Shown here one piece after another: positions 17,332 to 26,007 of a DNA stretch of 64,000 nucleotides. Below the pieces are notes generated by a model. That model saw only the letters and a list, made by a program, of their open reading frames with translations, ran no database searches and had not been told where the DNA came from. The position numbers were made by a program, and so were the translations under genes. Each line of letters opens with the position of its first letter. Position 1 is the first letter of the stretch. Source of the stretch: Aestuariibaculum lutulentum (GTDB taxonomy: Bacteria > Bacteroidota > Bacteroidia > Flavobacteriales > Flavobacteriaceae); NCBI RefSeq assembly GCF_032926325.1, contig NZ_CP136709.1, positions 347,501-411,500 on the forward strand. Direction: 5' to 3'.

Positions 17332-17907
17332 ATGAAAATTTACACCAAAACCGGAGATAAAGGCTCTACAGCACTGTTTGGAGGCACTCGCGTACCTAAA
17401 CACCATATAAGAATTGAAAGCTACGGCACTGTCGATGAATTAAATTCACATCTTGGTCTCATCAGAGACCAGAATATTAATGCAGATTATAAAGAAACCT
17501 TAATCCATATTCAGGACCGCTTATTTACCGTTGGCGCTATCATGGCTACCGACCCAGAGAAGGCGGTGCTAAAAAATGGTAAAGAGCGTTTAAATATTCC
17601 TAAGATCTCTGAAGAAAACATTATACGTCTGGAAGAGGAAATGGATACTATGGATGCTGCTTTACCTCCTATGACACACTTTGTACTTCCAGGCGGTCAC
17701 CAAACCGTGTCATTCTGTCACATAGCACGCTGTGTATGCCGTAGAGCCGAGCGTTTAGCGACTGCCCTTAATGACATCGAACCCGTTGATGCGAACTGTT
17801 TAATCTACTTAAACCGCCTATCTGACTATCTTTTTGTGTTGGCACGGAAGTTGTCCTACGACCTGCAAGCCGATGAAATTAAATGGATTCCCGAAAAACA
17901 ATCCTAA
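17332..17907 (+). CDS. Cob(I)yrinic acid a,c-diamide adenosyltransferase, PduO type
   Basis: A 191-residue ATP:cob(I)alamin adenosyltransferase. The N-terminal ATP-binding stretch KIYTKTGDKGSTALFGG is characteristic, followed by ESYGTVDELNSHLGL, and the C-terminal helices carry CRRAERLA and YLNRLSDYLFVLAR, where the conserved Arg and Asp/Asn sit. The enzyme makes adenosylcobalamin, the cofactor of mutases such as methylmalonyl-CoA mutase. No cobalamin biosynthesis or transport gene is nearby, so it probably serves salvage. It diverges from the OmpA-like gene. No clean promoter box was recognised. Confidence 0.93.
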   Translation: MKIYTKTGDKGSTALFGGTRVPKHHIRIESYGTVDELNSHLGLIRDQNINADYKETLIHIQDRLFTVGAIMATDPEKAVLKNGKERLNIPKISEENIIRLEEEMDTMDAALPPMTHFVLPGGHQTVSFCHIARCVCRRAERLATALNDIEPVDANCLIYLNRLSDYLFVLARKLSYDLQADEIKWIPEKQS

Positions 17908-18032
17908 ATATTTTCAATAAGCGAAAAGAAAAATCAAATTATTAATTTTTAGTAACGCAACTATTAATTTCTAAGTTTTTCCTGTAAAAAAATACGTTCT
18001 TTTAAATTACCGTTAAATAAATGATTTTTTTC

Positions 18033-18062
18033 TTGCATGTTTAACTCAAAAATTTATTTTTG
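18033..18062 (+). promoter_or_regulatory. Promoter of the DUF2795 gene
   Basis: TTG at 18033-18035 and TATTTTTG at 18055-18062 with a 19-base spacer. The transcript would start near 18068, about 18 bases before the ATG. Confidence 0.7.
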
Positions 18063-18085
18063 CACAAAATTAAAACACATTTAAC

Positions 18086-18307
18086 ATGTATTGGACTTTA
18101 GAATTAGCAAATTATTTGAGCGATGCTCCTTGGCCAGCAACAAAAGATGAGTTGATCGATTATGCTATTAGAACTGGTGCACCTTTAGAAGTTGTTGAGA
18201 ATTTGCAGTCTATTGAAGACGAAGGAGACGCTTACGATTCAATAGAGGAAATTTGGTCAGACTATCCCTCAGATGAAGATTACCTCTGGAACGAGGACGA
18301 ATATTAA
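18086..18307 (+). CDS. DUF2795 domain protein
   Basis: A 73-residue acidic protein (MYWTLELANYLSDAPWPATK at the start). The first 45 residues match the DUF2795 layout: a helix, then ATKDELIDYAIRTGAPLEVVENL. The last 28 residues are strongly acidic and rich in Asp, Glu and Trp/Tyr. Its function is unknown. It has its own promoter and its own terminator (18331-18356), so it is a single-gene transcript placed just before secA. Small acidic proteins of this type are common in flavobacteria next to secA, as recalled from other genomes. Confidence 0.82.
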   Translation: MYWTLELANYLSDAPWPATKDELIDYAIRTGAPLEVVENLQSIEDEGDAYDSIEEIWSDYPSDEDYLWNEDEY

Positions 18308-18330
18308 TATAAAGTATAAGGAAAAGTTAA

Positions 18331-18356
18331 AAAGTCTCGATTCGAGGCTTTTTTTT
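18331..18356 (+). terminator. Terminator after the DUF2795 gene
   Basis: An 8-bp stem (AAGTCTCG with CGAGGCTT, one G-U pair, 3-base loop) followed by eight T residues. Confidence 0.75.
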
Positions 18357-18390
18357 GTTCCTAACCTTTATAAAAACACATTACAAACTG

Positions 18391-18398
18391 TATCTTTG
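18391..18398 (+). promoter_or_regulatory. -7 promoter box for secA
   Basis: TATCTTTG matches TAnnTTTG. The transcript would start near 18404, giving a leader of about 70 bases that contains a small GC-rich hairpin, TCCAGG (18437-18442) with CCTGGA (18448-18453). Confidence 0.6.
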
Positions 18399-18473
18399 AA
18401 GCAATTCACTAAATACAGTTAACTAACTGAAACACCTCCAGGCAAGCCCTGGAATTAAATAACATATAAACAC

Positions 18474-21400
18474 ATGAGTTTTTTAAATTCTGTACTTAAG
18501 GTATTTGTTGGCGACAAATCGAAACAAGATGTTAAAGCCATCACACCTATAGTTAATAAAATTAAATCCTTCGAAGCCTCTTTAGAAGGACTTTCACACG
18601 ATGCTTTACGTGCTAAAACAACCGAATTTAAAGGTCTTATTGCTGAAGCGATTAAACCTCTAAATGATAAAATAAACGGACTTCTTGAAGAAGCTGAAAA
18701 TACCGATGATATCGATCGTCGTGAAGATATCTATGCCGATATCGATAAACTAAAAGATGAAGTTTACGAAAAAACCGAAGCGGTTTTAAACGACATCTTA
18801 CCTGAAGCTTTTGCCGTTGTTAAAGAAACAGCCAAGCGTTTTGCCAACAACACGTCAATTACCGTTACTGCTAATGCTTTCGACAGAGAATTATCGGGAT
18901 CTAAAGATTATGTAACTCTTGAAGGCGAACAAGCCACATGGGCGAACTCCTGGGATGCTGCCGGAAAAGCCATCACCTGGGATATGATTCACTACGATGT
19001 ACAGCTTATTGGTGGTGTGGCGATGCACCAGGGTAAAATTGCCGAAATGCAAACGGGTGAAGGTAAAACTTTGGTTGCTACATTACCGGTTTACCTAAAT
19101 GCTTTAGCTGGTCAAGGGGTGCACTTAGTAACCGTAAACGACTACTTAGCAAAACGTGATAGCGCCTGGATGGCACCTTTATTTCAGTTCCATGGTTTGA
19201 CGGTAGATTGTATTGATTATCATCAGCCAAACTCTGAAGGCCGTAGAAATGCTTATAATGCCGATATCACTTACGGAACTAATAACGAATTTGGTTTCGA
19301 CTACTTACGTGATAACATGGCACACTCGCCAAACGATTTAGTACAGCGTCCGCACCACTATGCGATTGTCGATGAGGTCGATTCTGTATTAGTCGATGAC
19401 GCACGTACGCCGTTAATCATCTCTGGTCCTATTCCGCAAGGTGAACGTCATGAGTTTATTGAATTAAAACCAAAAGTTGATAACATTGTATCGGTTCAAC
19501 GCAAATATTTAACCGGTGTTTTAGCTGAAGCTAAAAAGCTTATTAAAGAAGGTGACACCAAAGAGGGTGGATTCCAACTATTACGTGTTTATCGCGGTAT
19601 GCCGAAAAACAAAGCGCTTATTAAATTCTTAAGTGAAGAAGGTGTAAAACAACTTTTACAAAAAACCGAAAACTTCTACATGCAGGACAATAACCGCGAG
19701 ATGCCTAAGGTTGACGCCGAGTTGTACTATGTTATTGAAGAAAAAAATAATCAGGTAGAATTAACCGACAAAGGGGTTGATTTCTTATCTGGAGCAGACA
19801 ATCCAAACTTCTTTATTCTTCCTGAAATTGGGTTAGAAATTGCTAAAATCGAGCAGCAAAACCTATCTAAAGAAGAAGAAGCGGCATTAAAAGAAGAGCT
19901 TTATAAAGATTTTGGTGTAAAATCTGAACGTATTCACACTTTAAATCAGTTATTAAAAGCTTACGCACTGTTTGAAAAAGACATTCAGTATGTTGTTATG
20001 GACAACAAAGTTATGATTGTCGATGAGCAAACTGGTCGTATTATGGATGGTCGTCGTTATTCAGACGGCTTACATCAAGCGATTGAAGCTAAAGAAAACG
20101 TAAAAATTGAAGATGCGACGCAAACCTTCGCAACGGTAACCCTTCAAAATTACTTTAGAATGTACCGTAAACTTTCTGGTATGACGGGTACAGCGGTTAC
20201 TGAAGCTGGTGAGTTCTGGGAAATCTACGAATTAGATGTTGTTGAAATTCCAACTAACCGCCCAATTGCTCGTGATGACCGAGATGATTTAGTTTACAAA
20301 ACAAAACGTGAAAAATACAACGCCGTTATTGATGAAGTTGTAAAACTTTCCGAAGCTGGCAGACCAGTATTAATTGGTACCACTTCGGTTGAGATTAGTG
20401 AATTGCTTGGTAAAATGCTTAGTATTCGCAAAATATCTCACAACGTCTTAAATGCGAAACAACATAAACGCGAGGCCGACATTGTTGCCGAAGCAGGTCG
20501 TCCGGGTCAGGTTACCATTGCTACAAATATGGCAGGTCGTGGTACCGATATTAAATTAACCGACGAGGTTAAGAAAGCCGGTGGTTTAGCCATTATTGGT
20601 ACTGAGCGTCACGATTCACGTCGTGTCGACCGTCAGTTACGTGGTCGTGCTGGTCGTCAGGGAGATCCGGGAAGTTCTCAATTCTACGTATCGCTTGAAG
20701 ACAATTTAATGCGTTTATTTGGTAGTGAGCGTATTGCCAAAATGATGGACAGAATGGGTCTTAAAGAAGGTGAAGTGATTCAGCATTCTATGATCTCTAA
20801 ATCTATCGAACGTGCTCAGAAAAAAGTAGAAGAAAACAACTTTGGTGTTCGTAAGCGTTTATTAGAATATGATGACGTGATGAATGCACAGCGTGAAGTG
20901 GTTTACAAACGTCGTCACCACGCCTTATTCGGTGAGCGTTTACGTGTAGACTTAGCGAATATGATATTCGATACTGCTGAAGGTATTTCTGAAGGCAACA
21001 AAGGTGCTAACGATTTTAAAAATTTCGAGTTTGAATTGATTCGTTATTTCTCTTTAACATCTCCAATTACTGAAGATGAATTTGGTAAACTTTCTGCTCA
21101 GGAAATTACCGCGAAAGTATATCGTGCTGCATTTGATCACTACAAAGAAAAAATGACTCGTAACGCTGAAATCGCCTTCCCTGTGATTAAGAATGTTTAC
21201 GAAAACCAACGCGACCGTTTCAAGCGTATCGTGGTACCATTTACTGATGGCATTAAGAGTTTAAATGTGGTTACCGATCTTGAAAAAGCTTACGAAACCA
21301 ACGGTAAACAATTAATTACCGATTTCGAAAAGAACATTACGTTAGCAATTATAGACGATTCATGGAAAACCCATTTACGTAAAATGGATGAGTTGAAACA

Positions 21401-21830
21401 ATCGGTACAGCTAGCCGTTCACGAGCAAAAAGATCCGTTATTAATTTACAAGTTTGAAGCGTTTGAGCTATTCAAAGCGATGATTGACCAAGTGAATAAA
21501 GATGTCATCTCCTTCTTATTTAAAGGTGAATTACCTCAGGAAACTCAGGAAACCATTCAGGAAGCCAGAGAACGCAGACAGGAAAAATTAAACATCGAAA
21601 AAGAGGAAATTCCTAATTTAGATGAGCGTTCTGCACAAAACAGAGCTGTAGCAAATACCCAACAGCAGCGACCTCAAGTCACTGAAACTATTGTACGCGA
21701 CCATGCAAAAATTGGTCGTAACGATCATGTAACTATTAAAAATGTTATGAACGGTGAAAGCAAATCTGTAAAATACAAACAAGCCGAACCTTTATTAGCT
21801 AAAGGTGAATGGGTTCTTGTTGAAGATTAA
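18474..21830 (+). CDS. secA: Preprotein translocase ATPase SecA
   Basis: A 1118-residue motor that pushes preproteins through SecYEG using ATP. Walker A is MQTGEGKTLVA (near residue 195), the DEVD box is in IVDEVDSVLVDDARTPL, and the RNA-helicase-like motifs TNMAGRGTDIKL and LRGRAGRQGDPG mark the second nucleotide-binding domain. It is about 200 residues longer than E. coli SecA (901), mostly in the N-terminal region and the preprotein cross-linking region, as is usual in Bacteroidota. The C-terminus keeps KIGRNDHVTI but lacks the Cys-x-Cys...Cys-His zinc motif expected after GRND. Codon use is like a highly expressed gene. It is transcribed alone. Confidence 0.97.
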   Translation: MSFLNSVLKVFVGDKSKQDVKAITPIVNKIKSFEASLEGLSHDALRAKTTEFKGLIAEAIKPLNDKINGLLEEAENTDDIDRREDIYADIDKLKDEVYEKTEAVLNDILPEAFAVVKETAKRFANNTSITVTANAFDRELSGSKDYVTLEGEQATWANSWDAAGKAITWDMIHYDVQLIGGVAMHQGKIAEMQTGEGKTLVATLPVYLNALAGQGVHLVTVNDYLAKRDSAWMAPLFQFHGLTVDCIDYHQPNSEGRRNAYNADITYGTNNEFGFDYLRDNMAHSPNDLVQRPHHYAIVDEVDSVLVDDARTPLIISGPIPQGERHEFIELKPKVDNIVSVQRKYLTGVLAEAKKLIKEGDTKEGGFQLLRVYRGMPKNKALIKFLSEEGVKQLLQKTENFYMQDNNREMPKVDAELYYVIEEKNNQVELTDKGVDFLSGADNPNFFILPEIGLEIAKIEQQNLSKEEEAALKEELYKDFGVKSERIHTLNQLLKAYALFEKDIQYVVMDNKVMIVDEQTGRIMDGRRYSDGLHQAIEAKENVKIEDATQTFATVTLQNYFRMYRKLSGMTGTAVTEAGEFWEIYELDVVEIPTNRPIARDDRDDLVYKTKREKYNAVIDEVVKLSEAGRPVLIGTTSVEISELLGKMLSIRKISHNVLNAKQHKREADIVAEAGRPGQVTIATNMAGRGTDIKLTDEVKKAGGLAIIGTERHDSRRVDRQLRGRAGRQGDPGSSQFYVSLEDNLMRLFGSERIAKMMDRMGLKEGEVIQHSMISKSIERAQKKVEENNFGVRKRLLEYDDVMNAQREVVYKRRHHALFGERLRVDLANMIFDTAEGISEGNKGANDFKNFEFELIRYFSLTSPITEDEFGKLSAQEITAKVYRAAFDHYKEKMTRNAEIAFPVIKNVYENQRDRFKRIVVPFTDGIKSLNVVTDLEKAYETNGKQLITDFEKNITLAIIDDSWKTHLRKMDELKQSVQLAVHEQKDPLLIYKFEAFELFKAMIDQVNKDVISFLFKGELPQETQETIQEARERRQEKLNIEKEEIPNLDERSAQNRAVANTQQQRPQVTETIVRDHAKIGRNDHVTIKNVMNGESKSVKYKQAEPLLAKGEWVLVED

Positions 21831-21847
21831 TATAAACATACTTTATA

Positions 21848-21885
21848 AATAAAAATCCCGGCCAAAATGGTCGGGATTTTTATTT
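21848..21885. terminator. Bidirectional terminator between secA and the M23 peptidase gene
   Basis: AAATCCCGGCC pairs with GGTCGGGATTT (one G-U pair) around a 5-base loop, flanked by an A-run and a T-run. It serves both convergent genes. Confidence 0.85.
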
Positions 21886-21890
21886 TAATA

Positions 21891-22583
21891 TTATTTTTCA
21901 AATAACTTGAGTAGTATATTAGGGTCTGGACAGTTCATCTTATAAAACTCTAAATCCCTTATATTACAAACGCCTGGATAATCACCTACGTAACCTTGCA
22001 AATCTTTTATAATCTGAAAGTGCAAATGCGGCGGATAATCGCCGTTGACTCCTGGTGTTCCTAAACTTCCAATAGATTGTCCTTGTTTAACCTTTTCACC
22101 AACTGTTATAGATGTAATAGACTCTAAACTTAAATGTCCGTAAAGGGTATAAAATTCAATACCGGCAACCTGATGTTTTAAAATAATGGTGGGACCATAA
22201 TCTCCATAATTGGTATTATTTTTAAAACTATGCACTTCCCCATCTAAAGCTGCCAGAACAGCTGTTCCGGCCGAATACCATAAATCAATCCCCAAATGGA
22301 TATTGCGCTCTGTAAGGTTATCTTCCCGATTAAAATGTAAACTACGCTTATAAATGTTTCTAGGCTCCAAATAGCCACCAAAAGCCACATCGGCCTTATT
22401 AGATGTCAGATACGACTCAATATATTGACTGAATTTTTCAGAAGAAGATACATCCACTTGATCTAAAACAGTATTGGTTTCAGATAAGTCTATAGACACA
22501 TAGTTTTCACCAGTATTTGGAATATCTAAAACACTTATTGGTTTTATTATCGAAGTATTCAGCGTTTCTGAGAATAATTTCAT
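21891..22583 (-). CDS. M23 family metallopeptidase (LytM-like)
   Basis: A 230-residue protein with a peptidase M23 domain in its C-terminal half. The zinc-site motifs are HLGIDLWYSAGTAV (His and Asp) and PHLHFQI (HxH), with YGHLS between them. Such enzymes cut peptide cross-bridges in peptidoglycan or act as activators of amidases. No signal peptide is visible, which is odd for a wall enzyme; either it is cytoplasmic or the true start differs. The ATG at 22583 is preceded by AAGGAA; a TTG five codons earlier was judged less likely. A structured repeat lies 67 bases upstream. Confidence 0.8.
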   Translation of the reverse strand: MKLFSETLNTSIIKPISVLDIPNTGENYVSIDLSETNTVLDQVDVSSSEKFSQYIESYLTSNKADVAFGGYLEPRNIYKRSLHFNREDNLTERNIHLGIDLWYSAGTAVLAALDGEVHSFKNNTNYGDYGPTIILKHQVAGIEFYTLYGHLSLESITSITVGEKVKQGQSIGSLGTPGVNGDYPPHLHFQIIKDLQGYVGDYPGVCNIRDLEFYKMNCPDPNILLKLFEK

Positions 22584-22990
22584 GTTCCTTGATGTCAAAA
22601 TTTAATAATCTAAATTAGAAAATCTAAACAAAGAAATGGTTTAGATATGTTCATTTTGTCTTGACACAAAAACGAACCCAAAAAGTCAAGACTATTTTAG
22701 GTCATTGCTTCGCACCGATCGTTCTGATGATTGTCTATACTTAACTTCTCTTCACAATTCTCCTTCAATCCTAAATTTTGCCTCCCATAAGAAATAAAAA
22801 CGACCTATGACTGAAAATAGCCCGTAGCTCACTCATGTGTTTTGACAAAAAAGATAGAAAAACTAATAACGGTTAAAGAAAAAAGAAACTCAAAAAAGTA
22901 TAAACCTCTATACAATCTCTAATTACTCGGAGTCACTTGAACTGACGCCATTTCTAATTTTCTTAAATTCTAATGTATCTAACTGCTTGA
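22584..22990. other. Non-coding gap between M23 peptidase gene and rimO
   Basis: About 400 bases. The part at 22650-22822 is the second copy of the structured repeat and is listed separately. The remainder, 22823-22990, is AT-rich with no ORF and no clear terminator hairpin for rimO. Confidence 0.6.
22650..22822. repeat. Structured repeat with two nested inverted repeats, copy 2
   Basis: It aligns with 7961-8102 in its first 70 bases. The first stem is CTTGAC (22660-22665) with GTCAAG (22685-22690); compared with copy 1 the closing pair changed from T-A to C-G. The outer inverted repeat is GACTATTTTAGGTCAT (22690-22705) against ATGACTGAAAATAGCC (22807-22822). The inner sequence is unlike copy 1. 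Confidence 0.65.
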
Positions 22991-24292
22991 TTAAACCACT
23001 TCAGCGTATAAATCGAAATCGGCAGCATCAGTTACTTTTACAGTAGCAAATTCACCAGTTTTTAAATAGGTAGTGCTGGCATCGATTAACACTTCGTTAT
23101 CTACATCCGGAGAATCGAATTCCGTACGACCTACAAAGTAGTTTCCTTCTTTTCTATCGATAACCACTTTAAATTCCTGACCGATTTTCTCCTGATTTAA
23201 TTCCCAAGAAATCTGCGACTGGATTTCCATAATTTCGTTAGCACGCTCTTGTTTTACTTCTTCCGGCACATCGTCCTCTAAAGTATACGCATGCGTATTT
23301 TCCTCATGACTATACGTAAAACAACCTAAACGCTCAAAACGCATCTCTTTCACCCAGTCTCTAAGAGTTTCATAATCTTCCTGAGTTTCTCCCGGATATC
23401 CCACGATTAATGTGGTACGAATGGTCATGTTTGGCACAGCTGCTCTAAAGTCTTTAAGCAACTTCGTAGTTTTTTCTTTGGTTGTACCACGACGCATACT
23501 CTTTAAAATAGCATCTGAAATGTGTTGCAACGGAATATCTAAATAATTACAGATTTTTGGCTCACGATTCATCACCTCCAACACGTCCATTGGGAAACCT
23601 GTAGGGAATGCGTAATGCAAACGAATCCATTCGATACCTTCAACTTTTACTAAAGCCTCTAATAATTCAGCCAGATTACGTTTTTTGTATAAATCAAGTC
23701 CGTAATAGGTTAAATCCTGAGCGATAAGTATTAACTCCTTAACTCCATTAGCTGCTAATTTTTCAGCTTCAATCACCAACTCCTCAATAGGCGTACTTTT
23801 GTGCTTACCGCGCATTAACGGAATGGCACAGAAGCTACACGGACGGTCGCAACCTTCGGCTATTTTTAAATACGCATAATTTTTAGGTGTTGTCGTTAAA
23901 CGCTCACCTATTAATTCGTGTTTATAATCAGCTCCTAAAGCTTTTAATAACCCCGGTAATTCAGTGGTTCCGAAATACTGATCGACATTCGGAATTTCCT
24001 TTTCTAAATCCGGCTTGTAGCGTTCACTTAAACATCCTGTAACAAAGACTTTATCCACTTCGCCATCCTCCTTTTTCTGCATGTACTCTAAAATAGTATT
24101 CACGCTTTCTTCCTTGGCATTGTTAATAAATCCACAGGTATTAATCACAACAATATTACCTTCTTCTTCATGAACAACATCCTTACCACTGGCTTTCAGT
24201 TGCCCCATTAAAACTTCGCTGTCGTAAACATTTTTACTACAACCTAAGGTTACTACATTAATCCTGTTCTTTTTAAGTGATTTTGTACGCAT
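22991..24292 (-). CDS. rimO: Ribosomal protein S12 methylthiotransferase RimO
   Basis: A 433-residue radical SAM enzyme that adds a methylthio group to an Asp of ribosomal protein S12. The UPF0004 domain starts VVTLGCSKNVYDSEVLMGQL with further Cys in NTCGF and TGCLSERY for its own cluster. The radical SAM triad is CDRPCSFC (CxxxCxxC), and a TRAM domain ends the protein. The ATG at 24292 was chosen. A longer frame would begin at a TTG at 24316, but that TTG is part of a TAnnTTTG promoter box. The gene sits near ftsY and rpmB/rpmG, as in many Bacteroidota, but two extra genes lie between. Confidence 0.95.
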   Translation of the reverse strand: MRTKSLKKNRINVVTLGCSKNVYDSEVLMGQLKASGKDVVHEEEGNIVVINTCGFINNAKEESVNTILEYMQKKEDGEVDKVFVTGCLSERYKPDLEKEIPNVDQYFGTTELPGLLKALGADYKHELIGERLTTTPKNYAYLKIAEGCDRPCSFCAIPLMRGKHKSTPIEELVIEAEKLAANGVKELILIAQDLTYYGLDLYKKRNLAELLEALVKVEGIEWIRLHYAFPTGFPMDVLEVMNREPKICNYLDIPLQHISDAILKSMRRGTTKEKTTKLLKDFRAAVPNMTIRTTLIVGYPGETQEDYETLRDWVKEMRFERLGCFTYSHEENTHAYTLEDDVPEEVKQERANEIMEIQSQISWELNQEKIGQEFKVVIDRKEGNYFVGRTEFDSPDVDNEVLIDASTTYLKTGEFATVKVTDAADFDLYAEVV

Positions 24293-24313
24293 AATTTTTA
24301 TTAAATCAGGGCG

Positions 24314-24321
24314 CAAAGATA
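24314..24321 (-). promoter_or_regulatory. -7 promoter box for rimO
   Basis: The minus strand reads TATCTTTG. The transcript would start near 24308, about 16 bases before the ATG at 24292. No clear -33 TTG. Confidence 0.55.
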
Positions 24322-24428
24322 CATAATCATAGTCGATTTTTATGCCTAGATTTTGTTTTTAGTGCGATTAACTCCTGATATTAAGAAACCTTTAGTATAT
24401 TTAACTACCTTAACCTAAAACACTGATT

Positions 24429-25502
24429 ATGAAAAAGCTGCCCTACTTAATCATAATATTATTTTTCCTTCTCTTTAATTGTTCTAAAGATGAAACCGTT
24501 AAGGATGATCAAACCGAAGATATTAGCCTTTATTTTCCACCCATAAATTCTGATACATGGGAAACCATATCTGTTACTGATGCTAACTGGAATACTTCGG
24601 AAGTACAACCCCTACTAGATTTCCTTGCCGAAAAAAACACCAAGAGTTTTATCATGTTACAAAACGGTAAAATTGTTGTGGAAGCCTATTTTAATGATCA
24701 TAATGCAACAAAACCCTGGTATTGGGCCAGTGCCGGAAAAACCCTAACCTCTGCTGTTACCGGTATTGCCGAAGCTGAAGGCTCTATAAACATTAACAGC
24801 AAAGTATCGGACTATATAGGAACAGGATGGACCAGTACGACTTTAGAACAGGAAAACCTGATTACCTGCAAACACCTGTTAACCATGACTTCAGGTATAG
24901 ACGATAATTACGGTGATGCTGTTTCTCCTGAAAACCTATTTTACAAGGCTGATGCCGGAACTCGCTGGGCCTATCATAATGTTTATGTCAAATTACAGGA
25001 TGTTGTAGCTGAAGCAACAAATGATACCTGGAGTAATTACTTCAACACAAAGCTAAGAGATAAAATTGGTATGTCTGGTACGTGGTTAAATCTTGACAAC
25101 CTAAGTGTGTACTACAGTAACACGAGAAGTATGGCTCGTTTTGGATTATTAGCTTACAATAGAGGCAAATGGAACAATACTCAAATTATACCTGAATCCT
25201 ATTTTGATGATGCCATTAAAACCTCACAATCCATTAATGAAGCTTATGGTTATTTATGGTGGTTAAATGGAAAATCAAGTTATCATTTACCACAAACTCA
25301 GTTGCAATTTAGTGGCTCTCTAATTCAGAATGCTCCAAATGACATGTATGCCGCTCTTGGAAAAAACGATCAGAAAATTTATGTCGTGCCCAGTAAGAAA
25401 ATTGTAGTGATTAGAATGGGTGATGCTGCCGATGCTGACAATTTTGCTCTATCTAATTTTGATAATGAGTTGTGGGCTAAAATAAATGAAGTGATTAATT
25501 AA
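24429..25502 (+). CDS. Serine hydrolase, class C beta-lactamase family, lipoprotein
   Basis: A 357-residue protein. MKKLPYLIIILFFLLFNCSK is a lipoprotein signal ending at Cys 18. The active-site tetrad SxxK is visible as SAGK (in WYWASAGKTLTSAVTG), and the second motif YxN is YHN (in RWAYHNVYVK). These enzymes include esterases and D-aminopeptidases or carboxypeptidases; the natural substrate is not predictable. The gene runs opposite to its neighbours and its last four bases overlap the end of the SRPBCC gene on the other strand. Both lie between rimO and ftsY, which are often adjacent in related genomes. Confidence 0.85.
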   Translation: MKKLPYLIIILFFLLFNCSKDETVKDDQTEDISLYFPPINSDTWETISVTDANWNTSEVQPLLDFLAEKNTKSFIMLQNGKIVVEAYFNDHNATKPWYWASAGKTLTSAVTGIAEAEGSININSKVSDYIGTGWTSTTLEQENLITCKHLLTMTSGIDDNYGDAVSPENLFYKADAGTRWAYHNVYVKLQDVVAEATNDTWSNYFNTKLRDKIGMSGTWLNLDNLSVYYSNTRSMARFGLLAYNRGKWNNTQIIPESYFDDAIKTSQSINEAYGYLWWLNGKSSYHLPQTQLQFSGSLIQNAPNDMYAALGKNDQKIYVVPSKKIVVIRMGDAADADNFALSNFDNELWAKINEVIN

Positions 25503-25927
25503 TTACGTTCTTCAAAAGGAACGATAATTCCCTTTTCTAAATAATTTTTCAATCCGTTTAATAACATCGCCCAGCAAAACGAAGAATATTTAAAATGATC
25601 ATTTGCCTCCGGCCAGTTCACATGGCTAAACTTTAGCATGGTTCCTTCTTTATATGGTTCTAATTCGAATTGAAAGGTGGTAGGATTCCAATCTTTATCA
25701 GACACCATCATTTTAAAAGCAATGATACTGTCAGGCTCAATTTTTGATACCTTACAAAACCAATTATACTCCTCTGTAAAATTCAGATTATATTCTGCTT
25801 CAAGCTCCGGATTTCCTGTACTTTTTAGTGACCACCAGTTATCGAGATGTACTGGCTTTGACACCGCATCAAAAACCTCCTTTTGAGACGCATTAATTAT
25901 CAGGTTATGGTAAATATTAAAACTCAT
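25499..25927 (-). CDS. SRPBCC domain protein (AHSA1-like)
   Basis: A 142-residue protein of the START/Bet v1-like fold. The opening INASQKEVFDAVSKPVHLDNWW and the ending HFKYSSFCWAMLLNGLKNYLEKG are typical of activator-of-Hsp90-like family members, which bind hydrophobic ligands. The specific function is unknown. It converges on the serine hydrolase gene with a four-base overlap. It lies downstream of the ftsY terminator, so it probably has its own promoter near 25940, although none was clearly recognised. Confidence 0.8.
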   Translation of the reverse strand: MSFNIYHNLIINASQKEVFDAVSKPVHLDNWWSLKSTGNPELEAEYNLNFTEEYNWFCKVSKIEPDSIIAFKMMVSDKDWNPTTFQFELEPYKEGTMLKFSHVNWPEANDHFKYSSFCWAMLLNGLKNYLEKGIIVPFEERN

Positions 25928-25950
25928 ACCTAAATTTACTAAATATCTAC

Positions 25951-25983
25951 AAAAAAAGGTAGTTAATTTAAAATCAACTACCC
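25951..25983 (-). terminator. Terminator of the rpmB-rpmG-DUF4295-ftsY operon
   Basis: The minus strand reads GGTAGTT, a short loop, AACTACC, then seven T residues. It lies 25 bases after the ftsY stop. Confidence 0.75.
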
Positions 25984-26007
25984 TTTATATCATTTATATA
26001 TTTGTGA

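Noticed and set aside
24293..24316. Longer rimO start at TTG 24316
   Set aside because: The TTG belongs to a TATCTTTG promoter box, so translation from it is unlikely.
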